The notes beneath the pieces were generated by a model that was not told the origin of the DNA, searched no databases, and saw only the letters and a list, made by a program, of their open reading frames with translations. Positions 8,148 to 14,582 of a stretch of DNA of 21,527 nt are shown piece by piece (position 1 is the first letter of the stretch; each line of letters starts with the position of its first letter). The position numbers and the translations under genes were made by a program. Source of the DNA: JBDTSW01 sp963799815 (lineage in GTDB: Bacteria; Actinomycetota; Thermoleophilia; Solirubrobacterales; 70-9); the NCBI GenBank assembly GCA_963799815.1, contig CAWCYG010000003.1, forward strand, positions 1 to 21,527, in the 5' to 3' direction.

Positions 8148-8516
8148 TCAGCGCCGCTCGGTCGGCGGGTAGTCCGGGTGTGGGAAGCCGAAGACCATCA
8201 CCACGTCGGAGTCCGAGTCGTTGACCACCGCGTGCCAGGTCCCGGACGGGATGTGGAGCGCATCGCCGCCACGGAAGCGGACCTCGCCGTCGTTGGTGTC
8301 GAGGCGCCCGGAACCGCTGACCACGTAGGCCACCTCCTCCACCTCGTGGGAGACGCTGCTGGTCGCGCTGCCCGGCTTGAACACCGAGTACCCGAGCGAG
8401 CTCGCGGTGTCGTCCACCCGATCCTGTGTCACGAGCATCCGGCTCCAGCTCCCGCCGGGGAGCTCGATCCGGTCGACGCTCTCCAGGGCCACCACGCTGA
8501 TCGTCACAGCGCCCAC
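8148..8516 (-). CDS. Small single-domain cupin
   Basis: A 122-residue cupin. The second cupin motif is complete (GDALHIPSGTWHAVVN, 84-99). The first motif is reduced: SHEVEEVAYVVSG at 56-68 has one histidine (57) and glutamates (60, 61) but not the usual HxH pair. With His95 this could still hold a metal. Cupins of this size act as isomerases, decarboxylases, dioxygenases or sensors, so I do not assign a reaction. The GTG start given overlaps the M29 gene's end by 13 bases and has GAGGG upstream. A second GTG at 8507 would give the GTGA overlap that is common in this operon and is equally possible. Its position next to the M29/NicX-like gene makes a role on ring-cleavage intermediates worth considering. 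Confidence 0.85.
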   Translation of the reverse strand: MGAVTISVVALESVDRIELPGGSWSRMLVTQDRVDDTASSLGYSVFKPGSATSSVSHEVEEVAYVVSGSGRLDTNDGEVRFRGGDALHIPSGTWHAVVNDSDSDVVMVFGFPHPDYPPTERR

Positions 8517-9508
8517 TCTCCGTCCCTCACGATGTAGGTGCCGTCGTCGACGATCTTCAGGCTGGCGTTGAGGATCACCCCATCGAGGTGCAGCCTCGAG
8601 ACGTTCTGTCCCCCGGGGTAGGCGAGGTGGTTGTCTCCGAGAGCGAAGTGCACGGTGCCGACCCTGCCCTTCTCCGAGGGCGTGCCGAAGGGCGCGACCT
8701 CGGAGACGCCGAAGGCGAACTCACCGGCGACGTCGGCGTTCTCGACGCCCTCGATCACCTCCCTCAGGCGAGCGGCGTCGTCACCGCCCTCGATGGCCGT
8801 GGCCCGGCCCTTCTCCATCGTCCAGGTGATCGGCTCGGTGACCTGGCCCGGCAGCCCGATGCCGAGCATCACCCCGTCCACGACGATCGTGCCCTCGGTG
8901 CGGTCCTCCACAGCGGCGAAGGCGACCTCCGCCCAGAGGGGCAGTGGGCCCATCATCTGGCCGCGCTTCTTGATGGAGGTCACCTCGAGGGCGGGCCGGC
9001 CCTCGATCGAGACGCGAACGTCGGTCCCGGCAGGCGAGGTGACGTGGCACTCTGTCTTGCCCTCCAGCGCGGCCATCGCGTCCCACGCGCGTTGCTGGGC
9101 GATTTCGAGCTTCTCGACCGTGAGGCCCCACTCGCCCATCCCCGGCTCGACGGAGCAGATCTTGGCGTTGTTGGCGCATGACTCCTTCACCGCCGGCACG
9201 TGCGCGAACCGGTTGGCCCACTCCAGGTTGGTGACGATGATGATCTCGTCGGAGTTGGTCATCGCGTGATGGAGGTTGAGCGGCGGCACCATCGGGAAGT
9301 GAGTGTCCGCGCGGCCCCTGCTGACCTGCGCCTCGTTGTCCATGATCACCGGCCAGGCGCCCCGATCGACGGCCACGGCGGCGAGCGCGTCCGCCTCGTC
9401 TCGGTGGTCGTTGTCGCAGATGATCGTCACCACGTCGTCCTCGGCCACCGACATGCATACGTCGATTACGAGCTCGGCGTCCTTGCGTACTTCCTCCGGG
9501 GTTGGCAT
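8504..9508 (-). CDS. M29 aminopeptidase-fold protein, possible NicX-like dihydroxypyridine ring-cleavage dioxygenase
   Basis: A 334-residue protein related to M29 (AmpS/AmpT) aminopeptidases. The C-terminal signature is clear: TVHFALGDN at 285-293, YPGGQN at 297-302 and RLHLDG at 305-310, giving an H-x-D pair (His307, Asp309). The length is shorter than true M29 peptidases (about 410 residues) and close to that of NicX, the 2,5-dihydroxypyridine 5,6-dioxygenase of nicotinate degradation. NicX has an M29-like fold, binds Fe(II) and also uses an H-x-D pair. In an operon full of pyridine-ring enzymes with a Mo hydroxylase, ring cleavage is a better guess than peptide hydrolysis. The remaining metal ligand cannot be placed without an alignment. 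The ATG is preceded by GAGG, which overlaps the LLM gene's stop, and the gap between the two genes is five bases. Confidence 0.75.
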   Translation of the reverse strand: MPTPEEVRKDAELVIDVCMSVAEDDVVTIICDNDHRDEADALAAVAVDRGAWPVIMDNEAQVSRGRADTHFPMVPPLNLHHAMTNSDEIIIVTNLEWANRFAHVPAVKESCANNAKICSVEPGMGEWGLTVEKLEIAQQRAWDAMAALEGKTECHVTSPAGTDVRVSIEGRPALEVTSIKKRGQMMGPLPLWAEVAFAAVEDRTEGTIVVDGVMLGIGLPGQVTEPITWTMEKGRATAIEGGDDAARLREVIEGVENADVAGEFAFGVSEVAPFGTPSEKGRVGTVHFALGDNHLAYPGGQNVSRLHLDGVILNASLKIVDDGTYIVRDGEWAL

Positions 9509-9513
9509 CTCGA

Positions 9514-10566
9514 TCACCTCGCGGTCGTGGTTTGGAAAGCGGGGAGGACCTCTTTCGCGAAGCGCTCGACCTGCGTGAACTGGTCGAGGTCTCCGAAGCG
9601 GCAGATGAAGTGGGTCACGCCGCGGTCTGCGAACTCGCGCAGCCAGTCGGCGATCTGCTCCGGCTCTCCCACCGGCCCCCAGTTGGAGAGGTCCATCGCC
9701 TGGGAGAGCTCCCGGTAGTACTGGGAGATATAGCTGTCGAAGGCGGTCCGGGCCGCTTCCTCGGAGTCGCCGATGTTCATGGTCACCTGGTAGGAGACCT
9801 CGTAGTCGGAGAAGTCGCGGCCGAGTTCGCCCGCGGCCTCGTCCAGGTAGCCGATCTGCTCGGTGAGCTCGTCGGGATGCTCGGCGCGGCAGCAGGTCAT
9901 CCAGCCGTCGCCGTACTCGATTATCCGCCGGCAGGCACGACGCATGATCTTCACCATGCGCTCGTCGTGGGAGTCGTCGACCAGCCGCGGGTTGGACACG
10001 ACCCAGATCGGCGGCGGCTTCTGAAGCGGTCCCAGCGGGGCCATCTCCGTGCCCGAGTGAAAGCTCACCTCGTCGTAGTCGTAGTAGGTGCCGTGAAAAT
10101 CGACGCTGCCCTCGGTCCAGAGCGTGCGCAGGACCGCAAGGCCCTCCTCGAAGATCGTCGCTCGGTCCTTGAAGGGCAGTCCCAGTGCCTTGTACTCGCG
10201 CCGGACGCCCTCCTCGGGGTTGCCCATGCACGGGCCGAAAATCGTCCGCCCGCCGGACAGATGGTCGAGCGTGGCCCACTCCATCGCCAGCACGAGCGGG
10301 TTGCGCAGCGTGGTCACCACGCACGCGGTCCCGAGCTGGACGCGACTGGTGCGTTGGGAGATCGCCGAGAGCAGGCTCAGCGCCTCGTAGCGCGGCTTCG
10401 AGAAGAGGCTGTCGCCAACCCAGACCGAGTCGAAGCCGAGCTCCTCGACCCGGCTCGACAGCTCGAGCAGCGCCGCCAGGTCGTAGTCGGGCGCGATCAG
10501 CGGCTCGCGGTTGTTGAGATTGACTCCGAACCGGACTTCCTTGGCGTTGTGGTCGCTCGCGGTCAG
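9514..10566 (-). CDS. LLM-class F420/FMN-dependent oxidoreductase with apparent CTG start
   Basis: A luciferase-like TIM-barrel oxidoreductase of about 350 residues. Typical elements are FGVNL at 13-17, LGFDSVWVGDS at 43-53, then a VVTTLRNP strand (83-90) and GGRTIFGPCMGN. The conventional start codon furthest upstream (GTG at 10320) would remove the first 82 residues, including the first two strands of the barrel. The only good candidate upstream is CTG at 10566. AGGGAG (10573-10578) lies six bases before it, and CTGA overlaps the regulator's TGA. These enzymes are flavin monooxygenases or F420-dependent dehydrogenases. Pyridine-opening PyrA and pyrimidine-opening RutA are family precedents for attack on N-heterocycles. 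Here it may oxidise a pyridine intermediate, in place of or alongside the Mo hydroxylase. No flavin reductase is visible nearby. Confidence 0.87.
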   Translation of the reverse strand: MTASDHNAKEVRFGVNLNNREPLIAPDYDLAALLELSSRVEELGFDSVWVGDSLFSKPRYEALSLLSAISQRTSRVQLGTACVVTTLRNPLVLAMEWATLDHLSGGRTIFGPCMGNPEEGVRREYKALGLPFKDRATIFEEGLAVLRTLWTEGSVDFHGTYYDYDEVSFHSGTEMAPLGPLQKPPPIWVVSNPRLVDDSHDERMVKIMRRACRRIIEYGDGWMTCCRAEHPDELTEQIGYLDEAAGELGRDFSDYEVSYQVTMNIGDSEEAARTAFDSYISQYYRELSQAMDLSNWGPVGEPEQIADWLREFADRGVTHFICRFGDLDQFTQVERFAKEVLPAFQTTTAR

Positions 10567-11297
10567 CGCGCTCTCCCTTCGATCGTGGGGGACTGGACGA
10601 GCCTCGCCGAGGGGCCGCCGAACTCCTCCTCGACGCGCTGTGGAACCTCGATGTGCGCGGCCAGCAGCTCTGCGGCAACGTCGACGTCGCCGGCCTCGAC
10701 CGCCTCGAGGATCGCCGCGTGCTCGACATTCGATCTCTCGAGGCTGCCGCGCAGGGCCAGCGAGCGCGCCAGGTACCGACCCATCTGGTCGAACAGGAGG
10801 CGGTAGATCTCGTGCAGCTTGCGGTTGCCCGACGCGGTGACGAAGACATCATGGAATCGGGCGTTGGCTTCGAAGAAGGCGTTCACCTCGTCGCGTTTGG
10901 CGTGCGCGACCATCTGCTCGTGGAGCTCGCGAAGGCGGATCATGTGGGACTTCTCCAGCCGGGGAACGGCGAGGCGGATCGCGAGCGTCTCCAGCGCCTC
11001 ACGCACCTGGTAGGCCTCGATGAACTCGTCGGGCGTCAGCTCCGTGACGATGGCGCCGCGGCGGGGGGTGATCGTCACAAGCCCCTCGCTGGCCATCCGG
11101 CCCAGCGCCTCTCGGATCGGGCCGCGGCTGACCCCCAGCGAACGCGCGAGCGAAACCTCGCTCAACACCGTACCCGGGGCCAGCTCTCCGGAGAGGATCT
11201 CCTCGCGGAGGCGTTCACGCACCTGCTCCCAGAGCGTCCGGTTGTCCAGCCGCCGGTCGCCGCCTCCGTTGTCTGCGGGAGATGTGTCGTCGTTCAT
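10563..11297 (-). CDS. GntR-family transcriptional regulator (FadR/FCD subfamily)
   Basis: A 244-residue regulator. The winged helix-turn-helix covers about residues 20-85, with LARSLGVSRGPIREALGRM at 50-68 as the recognition region. The all-helical FCD ligand domain covers about 90-220. Likely metal/ligand residues are Asn145, His149, His193 and His215. FCD regulators usually respond to small carboxylic acids, and pyridine carboxylates such as 4-pyridoxate or its derivatives would fit. It is the first gene of the leftward operon and faces the amidohydrolase/importer operon, so it probably controls both through the shared 195-bp gap. That gap contains the GTTGTCAAC palindrome. The ATG has no evident Shine-Dalgarno sequence. 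Its stop overlaps the proposed CTG start of the monooxygenase. Confidence 0.92.
   Translation of the reverse strand: MNDDTSPADNGGGDRRLDNRTLWEQVRERLREEILSGELAPGTVLSEVSLARSLGVSRGPIREALGRMASEGLVTITPRRGAIVTELTPDEFIEAYQVREALETLAIRLAVPRLEKSHMIRLRELHEQMVAHAKRDEVNAFFEANARFHDVFVTASGNRKLHEIYRLLFDQMGRYLARSLALRGSLERSNVEHAAILEAVEAGDVDVAAELLAAHIEVPQRVEEEFGGPSARLVQSPTIEGRAR
10573..10578 (-). promoter_or_regulatory. Ribosome binding site deciding the CTG start of the LLM gene
   Basis: On the minus strand AGGGAG is followed by six bases and then CTG at 10566. The reading frame downstream encodes the expected N-terminal strands of the luciferase-like fold. No ATG, GTG or TTG occurs in that frame between here and 10320. 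Confidence 0.55.
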
Positions 11298-11348
11298 AGA
11301 GGCGACCGTAAAGCGGCCATCAAGTGACCGAACGCTGGAAAACTGTCA

Positions 11349-11357
11349 GTTGTCAAC
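11349..11357. promoter_or_regulatory. Candidate GntR operator palindrome in the divergent promoter region
   Basis: GTTGTCAAC is a perfect 4-bp-arm palindrome around one central base. It sits inside a wider imperfect dyad whose outer arms are AACTGT (11341-11346) and ACAGTT (11356-11361). It contains the proposed -35 box of the rightward promoter (TTGTCA) and, on the other strand, a consensus TTGACA. Short dyads of this kind are typical operators for FadR-subfamily regulators. Binding by the adjacent regulator is inferred from position. Confidence 0.45.
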
Positions 11358-11378
11358 AGTTAGCAATTAGCCTATCAT
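11350..11378 (+). promoter_or_regulatory. Predicted sigma-70-type promoter of the rightward operon
   Basis: TTGTCA (11350-11355) and TATCAT (11373-11378) are separated by exactly 17 bases in an AT-rich island within otherwise GC-rich DNA. Initiation about seven bases downstream would fall at 11385-11386, exactly on the GTG of the 36-codon ORF, so the transcript may be leaderless. Confidence 0.6.
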
Positions 11379-11379
11379 A
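11374..11379 (-). promoter_or_regulatory. Possible minus-strand -10 element of the regulator operon
   Basis: Read on the minus strand, these bases give TATGAT, overlapping the plus-strand TATCAT. Such near-symmetric -10 elements can fire in both directions. No good -35 lies 17 bases upstream on this strand. An alternative is the minus-strand TTGACA at 11351-11356, but it lacks a matching -10. Confidence 0.3.
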
Positions 11380-11385
11380 CGCCCC

Positions 11386-11496
11386 GTGTTCGGCAAGCGC
11401 GAGGGATTCGGCCAATTTCGGGGCCACGCCGGGTTGACGCCCCCCGCGGACCTCACGCTCGAGGAGCCGGTCCCTCAGGAGGCGCTCGCGGGTTGA
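11386..11496 (+). CDS. Short 36-codon ORF, possibly leaderless leader peptide
   Basis: GTG opens a 36-residue frame that begins VFGKREGFGQ and ends in an acidic, Pro-containing tail (EEPVPQEALAG). It has no Shine-Dalgarno sequence. Its first base coincides with the start point predicted from the promoter at 11350-11378, which is what a leaderless mRNA needs. Its TGA overlaps the TTG start of the amidohydrolase gene (TTGA), so translation of the short ORF would feed ribosomes to that weak start. I do not recognise the peptide. It could be a coupling leader, or simply a chance open frame in the 5' untranslated region. Confidence 0.4.
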   Translation: MFGKREGFGQFRGHAGLTPPADLTLEEPVPQEALAG

Positions 11497-12248
11497 TCGT
11501 CGACCCGCACATGCATGTGGGCGAATTCCCGCTCTTCGACGTCTCCCTCGACGAGGAGGGCCTGGTCGAGTTGTTGGCCGAATTCGACTACGACGCCGGG
11601 ATCGTGTTCCACCCCGACAACGCGCTCACCCGAGGGATCGTGGAGCGCGTGCCCAACGCCTGGGCGCTGTTCTGGGCCAATCCGCGTGAACCCGACTGTG
11701 CCGAGCGGGCTGCCGAGTTCCTCTCGCACCCCAAATTCCTCGGTGTGAAGCTGCATCCCCTTCTCGACGGCTACCACCCCAACGATCCGAGCGTCCACCC
11801 CATCGCCTCGCTGCTGGTCGAGCGCGGGATGCCGGTGCTGGTCCATTGCGGCCACCCGATCTTCACGCTGCCGTGGAGCATCGAGGAGCTCGCGGTCGAG
11901 TTCCCCGACCTGCGAGTGGTCCTCGGCCATATGGGCCATGGGAACATCGTCTACATCAATGGCTCGATCGACGTCGCCGAGCGCAACCCCAACGTCTATC
12001 TGGAGACCTCGGGCATGCCGATGCACTCGAAGATCCGCACGGCCTTCGAGCGGGTCGGGCCCGAGCGGGTCATGTACGGCTCCGACGCCCCGTTCCATGA
12101 TCCGGGTGTGGAGCTCCGCAAGGTCGCCGTCAGCGGTCTCGACGAGGCCGCGCAGGAGCGGGTACTGGGCCTGAACGCCCGGCGGCTGTTCTTCGGAAGC
12201 GACGACGCGCCGGTCTCGGCGCGCATCAACAAGGAGGAGAGGGCATGA
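11493..12248 (+). CDS. Amidohydrolase-2 (TIM-barrel metal-dependent hydrolase/decarboxylase) family protein
   Basis: A 251-residue amidohydrolase-superfamily protein. The first-strand HxH is His6/His8 (DPHMH). Further candidate metal or active-site residues are Lys87-His88 (KLHP), His118/His121 (VHCGHP), His146 (LGHMG) and Asp198 (YGSDAP). This matches the amidohydrolase-2 group, which contains hydrolases and also metal-dependent decarboxylases of the ACMSD type. The start is TTG, with AGGAGG (11477-11482) ten bases upstream, and it overlaps the stop of a short upstream ORF. Its ATGA end overlaps the binding-protein gene. It heads the rightward operon. In a proposed B6 lower pathway it could remove a carboxyl group or hydrolyse an amide of the ring-cleavage product. 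The specific reaction is unknown. Confidence 0.87.
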   Translation: MIVDPHMHVGEFPLFDVSLDEEGLVELLAEFDYDAGIVFHPDNALTRGIVERVPNAWALFWANPREPDCAERAAEFLSHPKFLGVKLHPLLDGYHPNDPSVHPIASLLVERGMPVLVHCGHPIFTLPWSIEELAVEFPDLRVVLGHMGHGNIVYINGSIDVAERNPNVYLETSGMPMHSKIRTAFERVGPERVMYGSDAPFHDPGVELRKVAVSGLDEAAQERVLGLNARRLFFGSDDAPVSARINKEERA

Positions 12249-13355
12249 ACGAGGGGCAGAGCAAACACCGGCGGCGGCGAGCACAGGGGTTGATGCGGCT
12301 ATTCGCCGCAGTGGCCATCCTGTTGATCGCCGCCTTGGGCGTTGTTGCCTGTGGCAGCGACGACAGCGACGACGACTCGGGCGGTGGCGGTTCGAGCGAA
12401 AAGGCCAGCGAGTCGCCGATTTCGAAGCTTCGCGATCGTCGCGCCCGAGAAGGGCAACGACTACGGGTACAACCAGCAGGGAGTCGACGCGGCAAAGAAG
12501 ATCGCGTCCGATCGCGGGATCGACCTCGAGGTGGCCGACGGCTCAGGCTACGAGGACATCGCTCCCATCCTGCGGGACCTCGCCACGACCGGTGGGGCGG
12601 AGTTCATCATCGCGCAGGCGAGCGGATACAACACCATCGCTCCGGACGTGGCCGAGCAGACCGGCGTGCCGATGATCGTGTGGGACAACCCCGAGGCGAA
12701 CACGCCGGGGGTCACCGCCAACGTGAGCACCGAGAGCCAGGAGGGCGCCTATCTCGCCGGCGTTCTCGCCGCCAACACCTCGAAGAGCGGCAATCTCGGC
12801 ATCGTGATCTCGGCCGACGACACCAACTGGAACAAGATGGCCGGAGGCTTCGTCGCCGGCGCACGGTCGGTGGACCCGAAGGTGAAGATCCAACTGGCGC
12901 AGATCGGCCAGGCCGGCTACGCCGACGCAGCCGGAGGCAGGCGCGTGACCGAGGCTGTGATCGCCAACGGAGCCGACGTCGTATTCGGGATGGGGGACGG
13001 CTCCTCGTTCGGCATGCTGGAGGCGGTCGAGCGGGCGGACGGCGTGCAGTTCATCGACGTGATCGGCGACAAGACGCCAATCGACAAGAAGGGCGTCCTC
13101 CTGTCGTCCGTCTACTGGGATCTGACCGGCATCTACAACGATGCGATCGACGACATCGGGAACGACACCTTCGGTAAGAAGGACTACGTGATCGATCTCG
13201 CCAACGACGGTGTCTCGTTGCTGAAGACCGACCAGATCGATGCGGAGACCTGGAAGGAGATCCAGGCTACGCGCAAGGAGATAGTCGACGGCAAGATCGA
13301 GATCCCGCTGACGGAGAAGAAGTCCCAGGTTGAGGACCTGATCGCACAGGGCTAG
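12245..13355 (+). CDS. BMP-family ABC transporter substrate-binding lipoprotein, interrupted by a 1-base frameshift
   Basis: The N-terminus (12245-12427) encodes a charged start, a hydrophobic segment and a lipobox ending VVAC at Cys36, followed by an Asp/Gly/Ser-rich linker, so the protein would be a lipoprotein. The solute-binding domain continues in another frame from 12429: FAIVAPEKGNDYGYN, then GDGSSFGM and a normal C-terminus. Removing one base near 12428 (in AAGCTT) would join the two into about 369 residues, the usual BMP/Med family length. The break is either a sequencing or assembly error or a recent mutation; everything around it is intact. BMP proteins bind nucleosides, and some bind riboflavin. 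With B6 enzymes in the same operon, a pyridoxine-type vitamer is a reasonable ligand guess. The ATG overlaps the amidohydrolase stop (ATGA). Confidence 0.85.
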
Positions 13356-13381
13356 GGCCGGTTCGGCCTCCCGCCTGGCAT

Positions 13382-13409
13382 GGCCGGCGCCTCGACCGAG
13401 GCGCCGGCC
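13382..13409 (+). terminator. Strong GC-rich stem-loop after the binding-protein gene
   Basis: GGCCGGCGCCTCG (13382-13394) is followed after two bases by its exact reverse complement (13397-13409). This gives a stem of about 12 bp with a tight loop. There is no U-tract after it. Its place between a binding-protein gene and its ABC partners fits a partial terminator or mRNA-stabilising hairpin, which would raise binding-protein output relative to the downstream genes. Confidence 0.65.
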
Positions 13410-13430
13410 GTGTAAACCGCAAGGAGCAGC

Positions 13431-14582
13431 ATGCCTTCAGGACAAACCAGAGCCCGGAGCCAGGAGACGCTCGATGAGCGCGTGCTGGCGGCGGTCGCCG
13501 CACGCAGGCCGCAGATCGAGGCGGCGATCGAGTTCGTGCATGCCCACCCCGAGCTCGGTCACGAGGAGGTGGAGTGCTCTCGCTTCCTGGCCGGTCAGCT
13601 CGAGGACGGGGGCTTTCAGGTCGAACTCGGAGCGGCCGGGCTGGAGACCGCGTTCCGGGCCCGGCTCGAGGGTCCCCGGGGCGGCCGCGGGGTGGGCCTG
13701 GTCGACCTCTACGACGCCGTGCCGGCCGTACGGCCTGACGGCTCCTCCGAGGCGGTGCACTCGTGCGGCCACGGGCCGATCGCCGGGGGGGTCGCCGGAG
13801 CTGCTCTCGCCCTCGCGGACCTGCGCGACGATCTCGGCGGTGCGGTGGAGGTGATCGGCTGCCCCGCCGACGAGCTCCATGCGCCGGGAGCGGTGGAGCG
13901 CGGCGGCGGCAAGTCGCTGACGGCGGCGGCTGGACTCTGGGACCACCTCGACGCGGCTCTCTACGCCCACCCCGAGTTCATCGACACCGTTTCGGTGGAG
14001 TCGCGCTGCATGCGCCGCCTGGTGGCCACGGTGGGCGGCTGGCGCACGATGGACGAGGCGATCGAGGCGCCACGCCGGGCTGCCGAGGCGGCCCTGGAGG
14101 TCCCGAAGGGCCACCGCTCGGACAGTCTGATGCTCGAGCGGATGGTGCTCGAGGGCGACGTCGAGGAGGGGTCGGGGTTTGCGCTGCGCGCGACCTACTT
14201 CGTCACCGCCGACTCCGACGAGGAGCTCGACGGGGCGTCGGCAAGGTTGCGCGAGCTGATCCCGGACGCGAAATGGGAGACCACCCGGACGGTGCCAGCG
14301 ATCGCCGCACACGATGGCGTCCGCGCCGCGGTGGCTCAGGCCTTCGAGGCGGCGGGGCGCGAGTTCGTCGCAGATCCGCCGCCGCTTCCTTTCGCAACGG
14401 ACTTCGGCGACATCTCTCGCCGGGTGCCGTCAGCTCTCATTGGAATCGGCAGGTCGGGCGGCTGGGAGTTCCACACCGACCGCGGCGCGGAACAGTTCGC
14501 CTCGCCAGACGGCATCGAAGCAGCACTCACCACAGCATCCGTCCTTGCCCTGAGCGTCGTGCGCCTGCTCGGGGAGCGATGA
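13431..14582 (+). CDS. M20-family amidohydrolase (AbgB/M20D-like)
   Basis: A 383-residue M20 hydrolase. Visible features are HPELGHEE at 39-46, the loop GLVDLYDAVP at 89-98, CGHG at 112-115, PADE at 145-148 and the HP pair at 180-181. A C-terminal EFHTD carries the last histidine. In many M20D enzymes the first motif reads CGHDxH; here it is CGHGPIAGG. That loss of the second histidine recalls the CGHNLLG form of AbgB-type aminobenzoyl-glutamate hydrolases. The reaction is expected to be hydrolysis of an amide next to a carboxylate. The ATG has AAGGAG five bases upstream, just after the hairpin. Its end overlaps the ABC ATPase start by ATGA. It may hydrolyse an N-acyl amide released by ring cleavage, or an amide-linked substrate brought in by the transporter. 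Confidence 0.87.
   Translation: MPSGQTRARSQETLDERVLAAVAARRPQIEAAIEFVHAHPELGHEEVECSRFLAGQLEDGGFQVELGAAGLETAFRARLEGPRGGRGVGLVDLYDAVPAVRPDGSSEAVHSCGHGPIAGGVAGAALALADLRDDLGGAVEVIGCPADELHAPGAVERGGGKSLTAAAGLWDHLDAALYAHPEFIDTVSVESRCMRRLVATVGGWRTMDEAIEAPRRAAEAALEVPKGHRSDSLMLERMVLEGDVEEGSGFALRATYFVTADSDEELDGASARLRELIPDAKWETTRTVPAIAAHDGVRAAVAQAFEAAGREFVADPPPLPFATDFGDISRRVPSALIGIGRSGGWEFHTDRGAEQFASPDGIEAALTTASVLALSVVRLLGER

Noticed and set aside
8504..9508. Ordinary leucyl aminopeptidase (M29)
   Set aside because: Shorter than typical M29 peptidases and embedded among pyridine-ring enzymes. Kept as an alternative, not as the main call.
11298..11321. Eight-codon ORF ahead of the GntR gene whose TGA overlaps its ATG on the minus strand
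   Set aside because: No ribosome site and no matching transcription start; too short to separate from chance.
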